This document shows positions 9,365 to 18,308 of a DNA stretch of 54,035 bases, piece by piece. The notes beneath the pieces were generated by a model. It ran no database searches and was not told where the DNA came from. It was given only the letters and a program-made list of their open reading frames with translations. The stretch covers positions 1 to 54,035 of the forward strand of contig NZ_MJEI01000068.1 of NCBI RefSeq assembly GCF_002095395.1. The letters are read 5' to 3'. The position numbers and the translations under genes were made by a program. The DNA comes from Williamsia sp. 1135 (GTDB lineage: Bacteria > Actinomycetota > Actinomycetes > Mycobacteriales > Mycobacteriaceae). Position 1 is the stretch's first letter. Every line of letters starts with the position of its first letter.

Positions 9365-12222
9365 CAGTCACCGATTTCCCTGCCGGCACGCTCATCAACG
9401 CCCGCGGCCGCGATTGGCTCGTCCTCCCCGGCGCATCCGAGGGAACGATCCTCGCCCGGCCCCTCGGCGGCCGCGACGACGAAACAACAGTGCTGCTACC
9501 GCAATTCGATAATCCGAAAGCGGCGATTTTCGACTCCCCTACAGTTGAGGATCGTGGTGACGCCGCTCGCGCCCGATTGCTCCGAGATGCTCTGCGGCTT
9601 TCATTCCGGGCCACTTCGGGTCCATTCCGATCCTTCGCCCAGCTGGCCGTAACCCCCCGGAACTACCAGTTGGTGCCCCTGATGATGGCCACCGCTCAGG
9701 AAACAACGCGTCTGCTTATCGCGGACGGTGTCGGTGTCGGCAAGACCGTCGAAGCCGGACTGATCGCCGCGGAACTTCTTGCCACCGGTGACGCGCAACG
9801 CCTCGCGGTGCTCTGTTCCCCACAGCTTGCCCCCCAATGGCAAACGGAACTGCGCAGCAAGTTCGGGATCAAGGCAGAGTTGCTGTTGCCCTCGACGGCG
9901 AACCGGCTCAAAGTGCCGTGGGGTTCGACCGTCTACGAGCAATATCCGTACTTGATCATCTCCACCGACTTCATCAAACAGCGCAGCCGTCGCGACGAAT
10001 TCGCGTTGAAATGCCCCGAACTGGTCATCGTCGACGAAGCCCACACCTGCATCGCGCCGACTACTGCTGGGTCGAGTCAGGCGCACCAGCGGTACACGTT
10101 GCTCCGCAAACTCGCAGATGATCCAGCCAGACATCTCCTGCTACTCACCGCCACACCGCACAGTGGCGACGACGGTGCCTGGCAATCGCTTGTCGGGTTG
10201 CTCGACAACAGGCTCGGGGAGCTCCCCGCCGATCTGTCCGGACCCCAGCGCGACGAAGACCGTAAACTGCTCGCTCAGTTCCTCATCCAGCGTCAACGCG
10301 CCGACATCCGCGAATATTTGGATGAGGACACACCCTTCCCGAAACGGGAACGGGCCGAGGAAAGCTACAAGCTAACCCCCGAATACAGGGGCCTATTCGA
10401 CAAAGTCATGCGCTTCGCCCGCGAACAGGTTGCCGATCCGTCCCTGAACAACGTGCACCAACGCGTGCGGTGGTGGTCGGCCATCGCGCTGCTGCGCTCG
10501 ATCGCTTCGAGTCCCGCCGCCGCTGAGCAGACCCTGCTCAACCGCTCCGAACTCAGTGCCAGCCGGACGACGGAAGACGCGGACTCCATCGCCGCACCCC
10601 GCGTCCTTGATGTGGATCTCGACGATGCCGTCGAAGGCGATGACACCGCCCTCGGCGCCGACACCTTCGAGAGTGACGGCCCGGACGGGTCGGCACGCCG
10701 CCGCCTACGCGAATTGGCTGACATCGCAGGATCATTGAAGGGTGTCAAGGGTGATGCGAAGCTCAAACGCCTGATCGTGCTCCTGGCGGAACTTCTCGCC
10801 GAGGGTTATCACCCAATCGTCTTCTGCCGGTACATCCCCACCGCCGAATATCTGGCCGAACACCTCGGCGCGGCATTGACGAAAAAACACCGCAGCCTGA
10901 GAGTCGAATCGGTCACCGGCAGCTTGCCACCAGAAGAACGGCAAACTCGGGTCTCCGCGCTCACCGCCCACGACGGACCACGATTGCTGATCGCCACCGA
11001 TTGCCTCTCCGAGGGCGTGAACCTGCAAGACGGATTCACCGCAGTGGTGCACTACGACCTCGCGTGGAACCCCACCCGACACGAACAACGCGAAGGCCGC
11101 GTCGACAGATTCGGTCAACGCGCCGATATCGTCCGCGCGATCACCTACTACGGCGTTGACAACGGCATCGACGGAGTAGTCCTCGACGTCCTGATCCGTC
11201 GGCACGAACGCATCCGCCGCAGTACCGGGGTATCGGTGCCGATCCCCGTCGACTCGACCACAGTCATGACCGCGATCTGGGAGTCTCTCCTGTTGCGCGG
11301 CAACGAGACCGACCAACTCGCCCTTGATTTGGGGTCAGCCACCTCGAGTGCTGTAACCGATGCCGTGGAAATGCATTGGACCGATGCTGCGGAACGAGAG
11401 AAGGTATCGCGTTCGAGGTTCCGGCAGGCATCTCTGAGTCCCGACGCCGTCGCCGAGACACTCGCCGACGTCCGACGCTCCCTCGGCGGCCCCGTCGACG
11501 CCGAAGTGTTCGTCCGTGACTCCCTGACCCTGCTCTCCGGGCAACTGAGCGAGACCGCCGACGGTTTCGCCGCCCGCATCGACACCCTCCCACCTGCCGT
11601 CCGCGAACAACTACCGCCATCGAAGAACCCGATCCTGCAGTTCCACCGGTCCTTCCCGGTTCCGGCCGGCGATCACGTTCTGAGTCGCACTGATCCCACC
11701 GTCGAGTCGATCGCACGCTACGTCCTCGACGCGGCCCTCGATCCTGAATTGCCCCCCACCCAGCGGCCGGCCCGACGCGCCGGTGTCATCCGCACCACCA
11801 GTGTGGAGAAGGTCACGACACTGCTCGTCGTCCGCTTCCGGCTCGAACTGATCATCCCCGGGGCCAAGACCACGATCACCCAGGTCGCCGAGGATGCCCA
11901 GTTCCTTGCCTTCACCGCCAGCGTCGGCACTCTGTCCTGGCTCGAGGAGTCCGCAGTCGAAGACCTGCTCGCCGCGCGTCCCACCGGAAACGTCGCTGAC
12001 GAGCTCGCCCGCACCCAACTCGACCGGATCCTGGGCCGTCTCGACGGCACCGTCGACCACCTGACCAGCCGAGGCGAGGCGCTCGCCGCCGCCGCCGTGG
12101 CGGATCACCGGAAGGTGCGAAGGAGCAGCAAAACTGGGGTGAAAGGTATACGCGCACGACTACTTCCACCACCGGACGTCCTCGGCGTCTACGTCTATCT
12201 CCCCGATCGGAGCGCATCGTGA
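9361..12222 (+). CDS. SNF2/RapA-type helicase (DrmD-like)
   Basis: This 953-aa superfamily 2 ATPase probably translocates on DNA as part of the complex encoded by this operon. Motifs: Walker A DGVGVGKTVEAG (122-133), VIVDEAHTC (about 222), LLLLTATPHSGDD (about 260) as motif III, and the C-terminal helicase half with PIVFCRYIPTAEYLAEHL, SEGVNLQDG (about 550) and EQREGRVDRFGQ (about 576) as motif VI. The first 100 residues and last 250 are accessory. This layout matches the SNF2-like DrmD proteins of class 1 DISARM and RapA-like enzymes. The GTG start overlaps the upstream TGA (GTGA), and the stop overlaps the next gene the same way, so all three genes are likely translationally coupled. Confidence 0.88.
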   Translation: MTVTDFPAGTLINARGRDWLVLPGASEGTILARPLGGRDDETTVLLPQFDNPKAAIFDSPTVEDRGDAARARLLRDALRLSFRATSGPFRSFAQLAVTPRNYQLVPLMMATAQETTRLLIADGVGVGKTVEAGLIAAELLATGDAQRLAVLCSPQLAPQWQTELRSKFGIKAELLLPSTANRLKVPWGSTVYEQYPYLIISTDFIKQRSRRDEFALKCPELVIVDEAHTCIAPTTAGSSQAHQRYTLLRKLADDPARHLLLLTATPHSGDDGAWQSLVGLLDNRLGELPADLSGPQRDEDRKLLAQFLIQRQRADIREYLDEDTPFPKRERAEESYKLTPEYRGLFDKVMRFAREQVADPSLNNVHQRVRWWSAIALLRSIASSPAAAEQTLLNRSELSASRTTEDADSIAAPRVLDVDLDDAVEGDDTALGADTFESDGPDGSARRRLRELADIAGSLKGVKGDAKLKRLIVLLAELLAEGYHPIVFCRYIPTAEYLAEHLGAALTKKHRSLRVESVTGSLPPEERQTRVSALTAHDGPRLLIATDCLSEGVNLQDGFTAVVHYDLAWNPTRHEQREGRVDRFGQRADIVRAITYYGVDNGIDGVVLDVLIRRHERIRRSTGVSVPIPVDSTTVMTAIWESLLLRGNETDQLALDLGSATSSAVTDAVEMHWTDAAEREKVSRSRFRQASLSPDAVAETLADVRRSLGGPVDAEVFVRDSLTLLSGQLSETADGFAARIDTLPPAVREQLPPSKNPILQFHRSFPVPAGDHVLSRTDPTVESIARYVLDAALDPELPPTQRPARRAGVIRTTSVEKVTTLLVVRFRLELIIPGAKTTITQVAEDAQFLAFTASVGTLSWLEESAVEDLLAARPTGNVADELARTQLDRILGRLDGTVDHLTSRGEALAAAAVADHRKVRRSSKTGVKGIRARLLPPPDVLGVYVYLPDRSAS

Positions 12223-15200
12223 GTGGACTGTCCGCCTTCAAATCCGTACGGACGGTCGGCACCGTCCTACCGAGCGAGGCACTTACACGGTCCTCCGACC
12301 TGCGTATGCCGGGGCAGAAGGCCGCGGACTACCAACTCCCGCCCGGAATGGCCGTCAATGCGGCCATCGCCCGCGCCTGGGAAGCGATGCTCGCAGCCCA
12401 CCGCGAGTGGACCCAGTCACTCGATCGTCTGCCACCGGAAGATCCGGCGACCAAACTCACCCGCGAGAAGTGGCTGCTCCCGCTGCTCTACGAACTCGGG
12501 TGGGGACGCCCCGAGGTGGTCGGCGGTGGCCTCGATGTGGCACCTGGACTCGGGGAAACCTCCCCACCACACTTCCCGATCTCCCACCGCCTGACCTGGC
12601 CCAACTCCACACAATTCGCGGTATGGGTGCCGTTGCACCTGCTGGGCGCCGGCGTCCCGCTCGACGGCAGAACCGAGGGTGTGACCGCGAGGGCACCCCA
12701 GTCGATGGTGCAGGACTACCTCAACCGCGAGGACCGCGCATTGTGGGCACTGCTGTCGAACGGTCGGACACTGAGACTGCTGCGCGACGCATCGACACTG
12801 GCCAAACAGTCCTACGTCGAGTTCGACCTCGATGACATCTTTACCAATCAGCGCTACGCAGATTTCCGGCTGCTGTTCCTCACTGCACATGCAAGCAGAT
12901 TCGCCCCACGCGCCGAGAGCACGGAACCGGTTGAGAGCGACACAGAATCAGCGGACTCAGGGCTCAAACCAGAGGACTGTTGGCTCGAAACCTGGCGCAC
13001 CACCGCGATCGAAGATGGCGCCCGGGCACTACTCACCCTCCAACAAGGCGTCGCGACCGCACTACAACACCTCGGTACAGGCTTCGTGAGCCACCCAGCG
13101 AACACCGCACTCCGCGACACCCTCGCGCATGCCCAGGACGCCGACCGCGACCTGCATCGCGCGTTGCTGCGCATCGCCTATCGGCTCATCGTCCTGTTCG
13201 TCGCCGAAGACCGGGATCTACTCCACACCCTGGCCACCGAATCCGACGCCCGCACGCTCTACACCGTGCACTTCTCCACAGCACGATTGCGACGCATGGC
13301 CAGCACACGGGGCGGTAGCCGCCACACCGATCTTTGGGAAGCACACCAGATCGTCACCGACGCCGTCGCCGGCGAAGGACAGCCCGTACTCGGGCTGAAC
13401 GGGTTGGGCGCGACTTTGTTCGCGCGCGAGAACCTCAGCGTGCTCGACGGCGCGAAACTGCCCAATAGTAGTTTCCTGGCCGCCATTAAAGCTTTGGCCG
13501 AGATCGACGACCCGGCGACGGGGATCCCACGGCCAGTCGACTACCGCAATCTCGACAGTGAAGAACTCGGCGGAATGTACGAAGGCCTGCTGGCTTTCAC
13601 TCCCCGCTACGACGCCGCGGCCCGCACATTCACCCTCGAGATCGCCGCCGGCAACGACCGCAAGAAGTCCGGTTCCTATTACACCCCTTCCGATCTCATC
13701 GCACTCGTTCTCGACGAGGTACTCAACCCGCTGATCGACGAAGCCATGCGAGCACCCGACCCCGAGGCGGCGCTACTTGCTCTCACCGTGGTGGACCCGG
13801 CGGTGGGCTCTGGCCATTTCGTTGTCGCTGCGGCCCGTCGTTTGGCCGCCGCAGTGGCAACGGTGCGCACCGGAGACACCGAACCCAACCCGATCGACCT
13901 CAGGGCCGCCACCGCGGATGTCATCGAACGCTGTATTTACGGTGTCGACCTCAACGACCTCGCTATCGAGATAACCAAAGTTGCTCTCTGGCTCGAAGCC
14001 TTCGATGCCAATCGCCCCTTCCCGTTCCTTGACGCACATTTCAAAGTGGGCAACGCGCTCCTCGGGACCACCCCAGAACTGTTACGCCACAACATTCCTG
14101 ACTCTGCTTTCACTGTTCTCGGCGATGACGACAAAACATGGACTAGCAAGCTCAAAGCCCGCAACAAAGCCGAACGTGCCGCGATCGATGCCCAGCTGAC
14201 ATTCAGCTTCGGTCACGAAACACTGAATGTCGAAACCATGAAGTTCACCAAAGCCGCACGCGAAGCAGACACCGGCCGCGCCGCTGACCTCAGGCGAATT
14301 CGGGCACGAGCCGATGCATGGCGCACCCTCGAAGCCGACCCTGAAATGGTTGCGGCGAAACTCGTCGGCGACGCATGGTGCGCAGCATTCGTGCAATCTA
14401 AGACAAAAACGGTTGGACCCCAGCCGGAGAATTTCGAGAGCTCCGGGCAGGGCATAACCCACAACACGGTACGCCAGTTCGTCGACAACGTCGACGCAGT
14501 CCCCCCAGCTATCACCGAATCGGTGCGGCAACTCGCCCGTCAGTACCGCTTCTTCCACTGGCACCTTGAGTTCCCCGGCATCTTCACCGTCCCCAACGAC
14601 GGGGCCGCCGCCGACCCGATCACTGGTTGGACTGGAGGGTTTTCGTGCGTCGTCGGCAACCCACCCTGGGAGCGAGTAAAGATTCAAGACAAGGAATTCT
14701 TCGCCAATATTGGGCGCAACGACATCGCCGACTCGAAGACTGCCGCCATTCGCAAGAAAATGATTGAGACGCTGGCTGAAATCGATCCTGACCTGTACAC
14801 GAGCTATTGCGACGCGCTACGGCAATCCGATGGCACAAGCCACCTCTTATTAAAAAGCGGCCGTTACCCGCTTACGGGAAAAGGCGATGTTAATACCTAC
14901 AGTGTCTTCGCCGAGACAATGCGCACCATCGCAGCGCCTAACGGAATCGCCGGAATCATTACACCCACCGGACTGGGCACCGACAAGACCACGGCACCAT
15001 TCTTCTCCGACACCCTTAGCAACAAGCGACTTCTGGCTTTCTATGACTTTGAGAATGAAGCAAAGATATTTGCCGAGGTCCACCATTCATTTCGGTTCGC
15101 AATCACCGCAATGGCTGGTCGGCAGCGTGCCGCAGCGCGTAGCCGGTTTGCATTTCTGACCAGGCACCTCGCTGACGTTCCTTCACGCCGCTTTGAACTC

Positions 15201-16340
15201 GCCCCTGACGAGGTTCTCGCAATGAACCCCAACACCGGAACTCTGCCGATGTTCCGCACACGCGCCGATGCTGACATCACGCTCGGCATATACCGCCGCC
15301 ACCCCGTGCTTATCCACGATAACGCCCCCGACGGGAATCCTTGGGGCCTGTCCTTCGCCCGACTCTTCGACATGGCGAATGACTCGGGTCTGTTCCGCCA
15401 ACCGGAAGACCTGGCCGCTGCAGAATTCAACGGCTGGTCGTACGATGAAAATGGCCAAGAGTACGTTCCCCTCTATGAGGCGAAAATGCTCGGTCATTTC
15501 GACCATCGTTTCTCTACGTATCGTGATGCGACCCAGGCCCAACTGAATGTTGGGTCGCTCCCGCGCCCCACAGACGAACAACATGGCGATCCCTACCTAG
15601 AAGTGCAAGCTCGCTACTGGATTGAGCGGCCGAAAGTCGCTAAATTCTTACGCGGCAAATGGGATCGAGGTTGGTTGCTCGGCTGGCGAGACATAGCCCG
15701 AGCTAGTGACTCACGGACAATGACGCCCGCAGTTCTCCCCTACACCGCAGTCGCGGGCGGGTTTCCGCTTGCTTTTCCTCGATGCGGGAGCGACGCAGCC
15801 CTACTCCAATCCGTTTGGAGTAGCTTGCCCTTCGATTTCGTCGTCCGTCAGAAGAACGCTGGAACCCATCTCAACATGACTCTGATGCGACAGTTCGCAT
15901 GTCCCACTCCTTCCACCTTCGCAGGTCCTACGGGTTGGCAATCCGGTTGCACGTTGGCCACCTGGGTCCTTCCGTATGCTCTGGAGTTGTCGTACACCTC
16001 GTGGCGGCTTCAGCCGTATGCCCGGGAACTCGGAGATCATGGGGCACCATTCAAGTGGAACTCGGAACGACGAACACTGCTCCGTGCCGACCTAGACGCC
16101 GCTTTCATGCACGTCTACGGCCTCACCCGCTCAGAAACAGAGCACGTTCTCGACTCATTCCCCGTTGTCCGCAAATACGAAGAACGTGTCTGCGGACACT
16201 ACCGCACGCGGGCCCTAGTCCTGGAGGCGTACGACCGATTGGCGGCCGCTATTGCGCGCGGCGGCACAGGCTGGGAGTCGTTGGCAGGGGCACCGGCAGG
16301 TCAGGGACCTCGCCATTCAATAAAACGAGCATTACCTTAA
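12219..16340 (+). CDS. Eco57I-class adenine-N6 DNA methyltransferase
   Basis: This 1373-aa protein very probably transfers methyl groups to adenine to mark host DNA. It has the class I gamma-type order: a long helical N-terminus, the GSYYTPSDLI lead-in, AdoMet motif I DPAVGSGHF (about 526-534), YGVDLNDLAIEI, and catalytic motif IV VVGNPPWERV (about 811-820, NPPW). The remaining 500 residues would hold the target recognition domain. The size matches the large BREX PglX or DISARM DrmMI type rather than a small solitary methylase. No nuclease motif is evident, so any restriction would come from its neighbours. The GTG start gives a 4-bp GTGA overlap with the SNF2 gene. GC seems to dip from about 14680 to 15120. 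Confidence 0.9.
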   Translation: MSGLSAFKSVRTVGTVLPSEALTRSSDLRMPGQKAADYQLPPGMAVNAAIARAWEAMLAAHREWTQSLDRLPPEDPATKLTREKWLLPLLYELGWGRPEVVGGGLDVAPGLGETSPPHFPISHRLTWPNSTQFAVWVPLHLLGAGVPLDGRTEGVTARAPQSMVQDYLNREDRALWALLSNGRTLRLLRDASTLAKQSYVEFDLDDIFTNQRYADFRLLFLTAHASRFAPRAESTEPVESDTESADSGLKPEDCWLETWRTTAIEDGARALLTLQQGVATALQHLGTGFVSHPANTALRDTLAHAQDADRDLHRALLRIAYRLIVLFVAEDRDLLHTLATESDARTLYTVHFSTARLRRMASTRGGSRHTDLWEAHQIVTDAVAGEGQPVLGLNGLGATLFARENLSVLDGAKLPNSSFLAAIKALAEIDDPATGIPRPVDYRNLDSEELGGMYEGLLAFTPRYDAAARTFTLEIAAGNDRKKSGSYYTPSDLIALVLDEVLNPLIDEAMRAPDPEAALLALTVVDPAVGSGHFVVAAARRLAAAVATVRTGDTEPNPIDLRAATADVIERCIYGVDLNDLAIEITKVALWLEAFDANRPFPFLDAHFKVGNALLGTTPELLRHNIPDSAFTVLGDDDKTWTSKLKARNKAERAAIDAQLTFSFGHETLNVETMKFTKAAREADTGRAADLRRIRARADAWRTLEADPEMVAAKLVGDAWCAAFVQSKTKTVGPQPENFESSGQGITHNTVRQFVDNVDAVPPAITESVRQLARQYRFFHWHLEFPGIFTVPNDGAAADPITGWTGGFSCVVGNPPWERVKIQDKEFFANIGRNDIADSKTAAIRKKMIETLAEIDPDLYTSYCDALRQSDGTSHLLLKSGRYPLTGKGDVNTYSVFAETMRTIAAPNGIAGIITPTGLGTDKTTAPFFSDTLSNKRLLAFYDFENEAKIFAEVHHSFRFAITAMAGRQRAAARSRFAFLTRHLADVPSRRFELAPDEVLAMNPNTGTLPMFRTRADADITLGIYRRHPVLIHDNAPDGNPWGLSFARLFDMANDSGLFRQPEDLAAAEFNGWSYDENGQEYVPLYEAKMLGHFDHRFSTYRDATQAQLNVGSLPRPTDEQHGDPYLEVQARYWIERPKVAKFLRGKWDRGWLLGWRDIARASDSRTMTPAVLPYTAVAGGFPLAFPRCGSDAALLQSVWSSLPFDFVVRQKNAGTHLNMTLMRQFACPTPSTFAGPTGWQSGCTLATWVLPYALELSYTSWRLQPYARELGDHGAPFKWNSERRTLLRADLDAAFMHVYGLTRSETEHVLDSFPVVRKYEERVCGHYRTRALVLEAYDRLAAAIARGGTGWESLAGAPAGQGPRHSIKRALP

Positions 16341-16388
16341 AGGCGCCACACTTCCACTAGCCCAAATCACCCAGGGAGGAAGCGGGAG

Positions 16389-18260
16389 ATGACGATCGTC
16401 ACTGACCGTATCGATGGCAAGCCCAAGACTATCAAGGAATTATTCACCGGTCGAAAGTACGGACTTAAGTACTACCAGCGTGAGTACACGTGGTCGCAGG
16501 CCAATCTCGCGGAGCTACTCAATGATCTTTCCGGGCGCTTTCTCGATGAATACCAGCCCGAGCATGAGCTGAAACAGGTTGCGTCCTATCGCCCCTACTT
16601 CCTCGGGCCGATCGTCACGGCGCAGGAGGATGCTACATCGTTTCTGGTTGATGGTCAGCAGAGACTGACGACTTTGACTCTTCTTCTTGCGCATCTGATT
16701 CACTTGCATGGCGACCCCGATGGCAACATCAGGCCGCTGATTTACTCGAAGAAGTTCGGCGAACTATCCTTCAACCTGGACATTCCGCAGCGCGCCGAGG
16801 TTATGCACGCAATTCTCGAAAACGGAACCTTCAATGTCGATGCGACGCGCGATGAATCAGTACAGCGCCTTTGGCGCAGATTCAATGACTTCCCGGTCTT
16901 GTTCCCGGCGGACATTGCCGAACCATCGACCTTGCAGTTTTTCGTCGAATGGCTGCTCGAGAGAGTAGTCGTCGTCGAGATTTCAGCGACCGATCAGGCC
17001 ATGGCGCTCGAAATGTTCGAGACCATGAACGATCGTGGTGCCCGCCTGACGCCGACGGACATGCTGAAAAGCTACTTACTTGCCCACATGCCCGAAACCG
17101 ATATCCCCGCCGCCAACACCCTGTGGCGCGAGCGCATGTCCGAGTTGGCAAGTGTCGAAAGCACAGCGGATCGCGAGTTTCTCAAGGCTTGGCTGCGGGC
17201 AAAATATGCCGAAACGATGCGCGAAAGAAAACCCGGTGCAGCACAGCGTGACTGGGAGAACATCGGTACCACTTACCAGAAATGGGTCCGCGACAACGGG
17301 CCCCGCCTCGGCCTGAGTGGGCCCACAACTTACGCGACGCTGGTCAATCGGGATTTCGAGGTGATGAGCCGCCGCTATCGCGACCTGCTCGTTGCGGCGG
17401 GAAGCCCTCAACCGGGACTCGATCACGTTCACTACCTGTCCTGGACCGGGTTTACGCTCCAGTATCCTGTCATCCTTGCGGCGGTCACGCCTGATGATGA
17501 CGATGCCACGTTCCAGGCGAAGGCTGAAGTGATCGCGGGCTTCTTGGAGCGGTTGATCGTCGGCAGAATTGTTAATTACCGGAACTATTCATACGCTCAG
17601 ATGACCTACTCGATGTTCACTCTGATTAAGGAGATCCGGGATCTTCACGTCGACGCACTTCAGGCGCTTCTTCTTGACCGAATCGAGAACGGCGACGATC
17701 TCGATTCTTTCGATGCAATCGCGAACTTTCGACTAAACGGTACCAATAGGGGTAGGGTGCGTTTCCTTCTGGCGAGAATCACCGCATGGATCGACGAGCA
17801 GTGCAGAACTGGCCAGGCCTTTCACACATACATGAGCAAAGACACGAAGGATCCTTACGAAATCGAGCACGTCTGGGCGGACCATCCAGAGCGTCATCCT
17901 GAAATCGAGAATGAGTACGTGTTCGCTGAGACGCGTAATCGATTCGGCGGGCTGTTGTTACTACCGAAAAGCTTTAACGCAAGCTACGGAGACATGGAGT
18001 ATGTGAAAAAGGTTAAACACTACGCTGGTCAAAACCTCCTAGCCCGCTCACTCCATCCCAGCGCTTACGACCACAACCCCTCATTTGCAAAATTCAGGTT
18101 TAAGAAATCGCTTGTCTTCAACCCTCACCCGGAGGAGTACTCGCGCGAAGTGATGGACGAACGGCAGGGCCTGTATAGGCAGCTAGCGGAACTTGTCTGG
18201 CATCCCGACGAATTCGGTATCAATTCAACTTTGGCCGAAGGATGCAATGACGTGGAATAA
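16389..18260 (+). CDS. GmrSD-type DUF262/DUF1524 nuclease
   Basis: This 623-aa single-chain GmrSD-like protein belongs to a family in which the DUF262 part binds and hydrolyses nucleotides and the DUF1524 part is a His-Me finger (HNH) nuclease, often cutting modified DNA. Visible here: YQREYTW (29-35), the signature DGQQR (88-92), FETMNDRGARLTPTDMLKSY (DUF262 end), then EIEHVWADH (about 491-499) and NRFGGLLLLPKSFN (about 517-530), the DUF1524 His and Asn. A strong AGGGAGGA (16373-16380) precedes the ATG. The gene begins 48 bp after the methylase stop in the same orientation, so it is likely in the same operon. It may cut incoming modified DNA or be the effector of the operon; which is inference. 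Confidence 0.88.
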   Translation: MTIVTDRIDGKPKTIKELFTGRKYGLKYYQREYTWSQANLAELLNDLSGRFLDEYQPEHELKQVASYRPYFLGPIVTAQEDATSFLVDGQQRLTTLTLLLAHLIHLHGDPDGNIRPLIYSKKFGELSFNLDIPQRAEVMHAILENGTFNVDATRDESVQRLWRRFNDFPVLFPADIAEPSTLQFFVEWLLERVVVVEISATDQAMALEMFETMNDRGARLTPTDMLKSYLLAHMPETDIPAANTLWRERMSELASVESTADREFLKAWLRAKYAETMRERKPGAAQRDWENIGTTYQKWVRDNGPRLGLSGPTTYATLVNRDFEVMSRRYRDLLVAAGSPQPGLDHVHYLSWTGFTLQYPVILAAVTPDDDDATFQAKAEVIAGFLERLIVGRIVNYRNYSYAQMTYSMFTLIKEIRDLHVDALQALLLDRIENGDDLDSFDAIANFRLNGTNRGRVRFLLARITAWIDEQCRTGQAFHTYMSKDTKDPYEIEHVWADHPERHPEIENEYVFAETRNRFGGLLLLPKSFNASYGDMEYVKKVKHYAGQNLLARSLHPSAYDHNPSFAKFRFKKSLVFNPHPEEYSREVMDERQGLYRQLAELVWHPDEFGINSTLAEGCNDVE

Positions 18261-18282
18261 TTCAGCAACGCGCGGTGCGGAA

Positions 18283-18308
18283 GGTTGCTCTGCGACTAAC
18301 TAGCAACC
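18283..18308. terminator. Possible convergent terminator hairpin
   Basis: GGTTGC (18283-18288) pairs with GCAACC (18303-18308) across a 14-base loop, between two convergent genes. The stem is short, there is no T-run, and it overlaps the stop of the minus-strand gene, so this is a weak call. Confidence 0.2.

Noticed and set aside
9036-9614. Minus-strand frame of 192 codons across the helicase junction
   Set aside because: It is antisense to two well-supported helicase genes and rich in Arg/Ser, typical of a shadow frame in GC-rich DNA.
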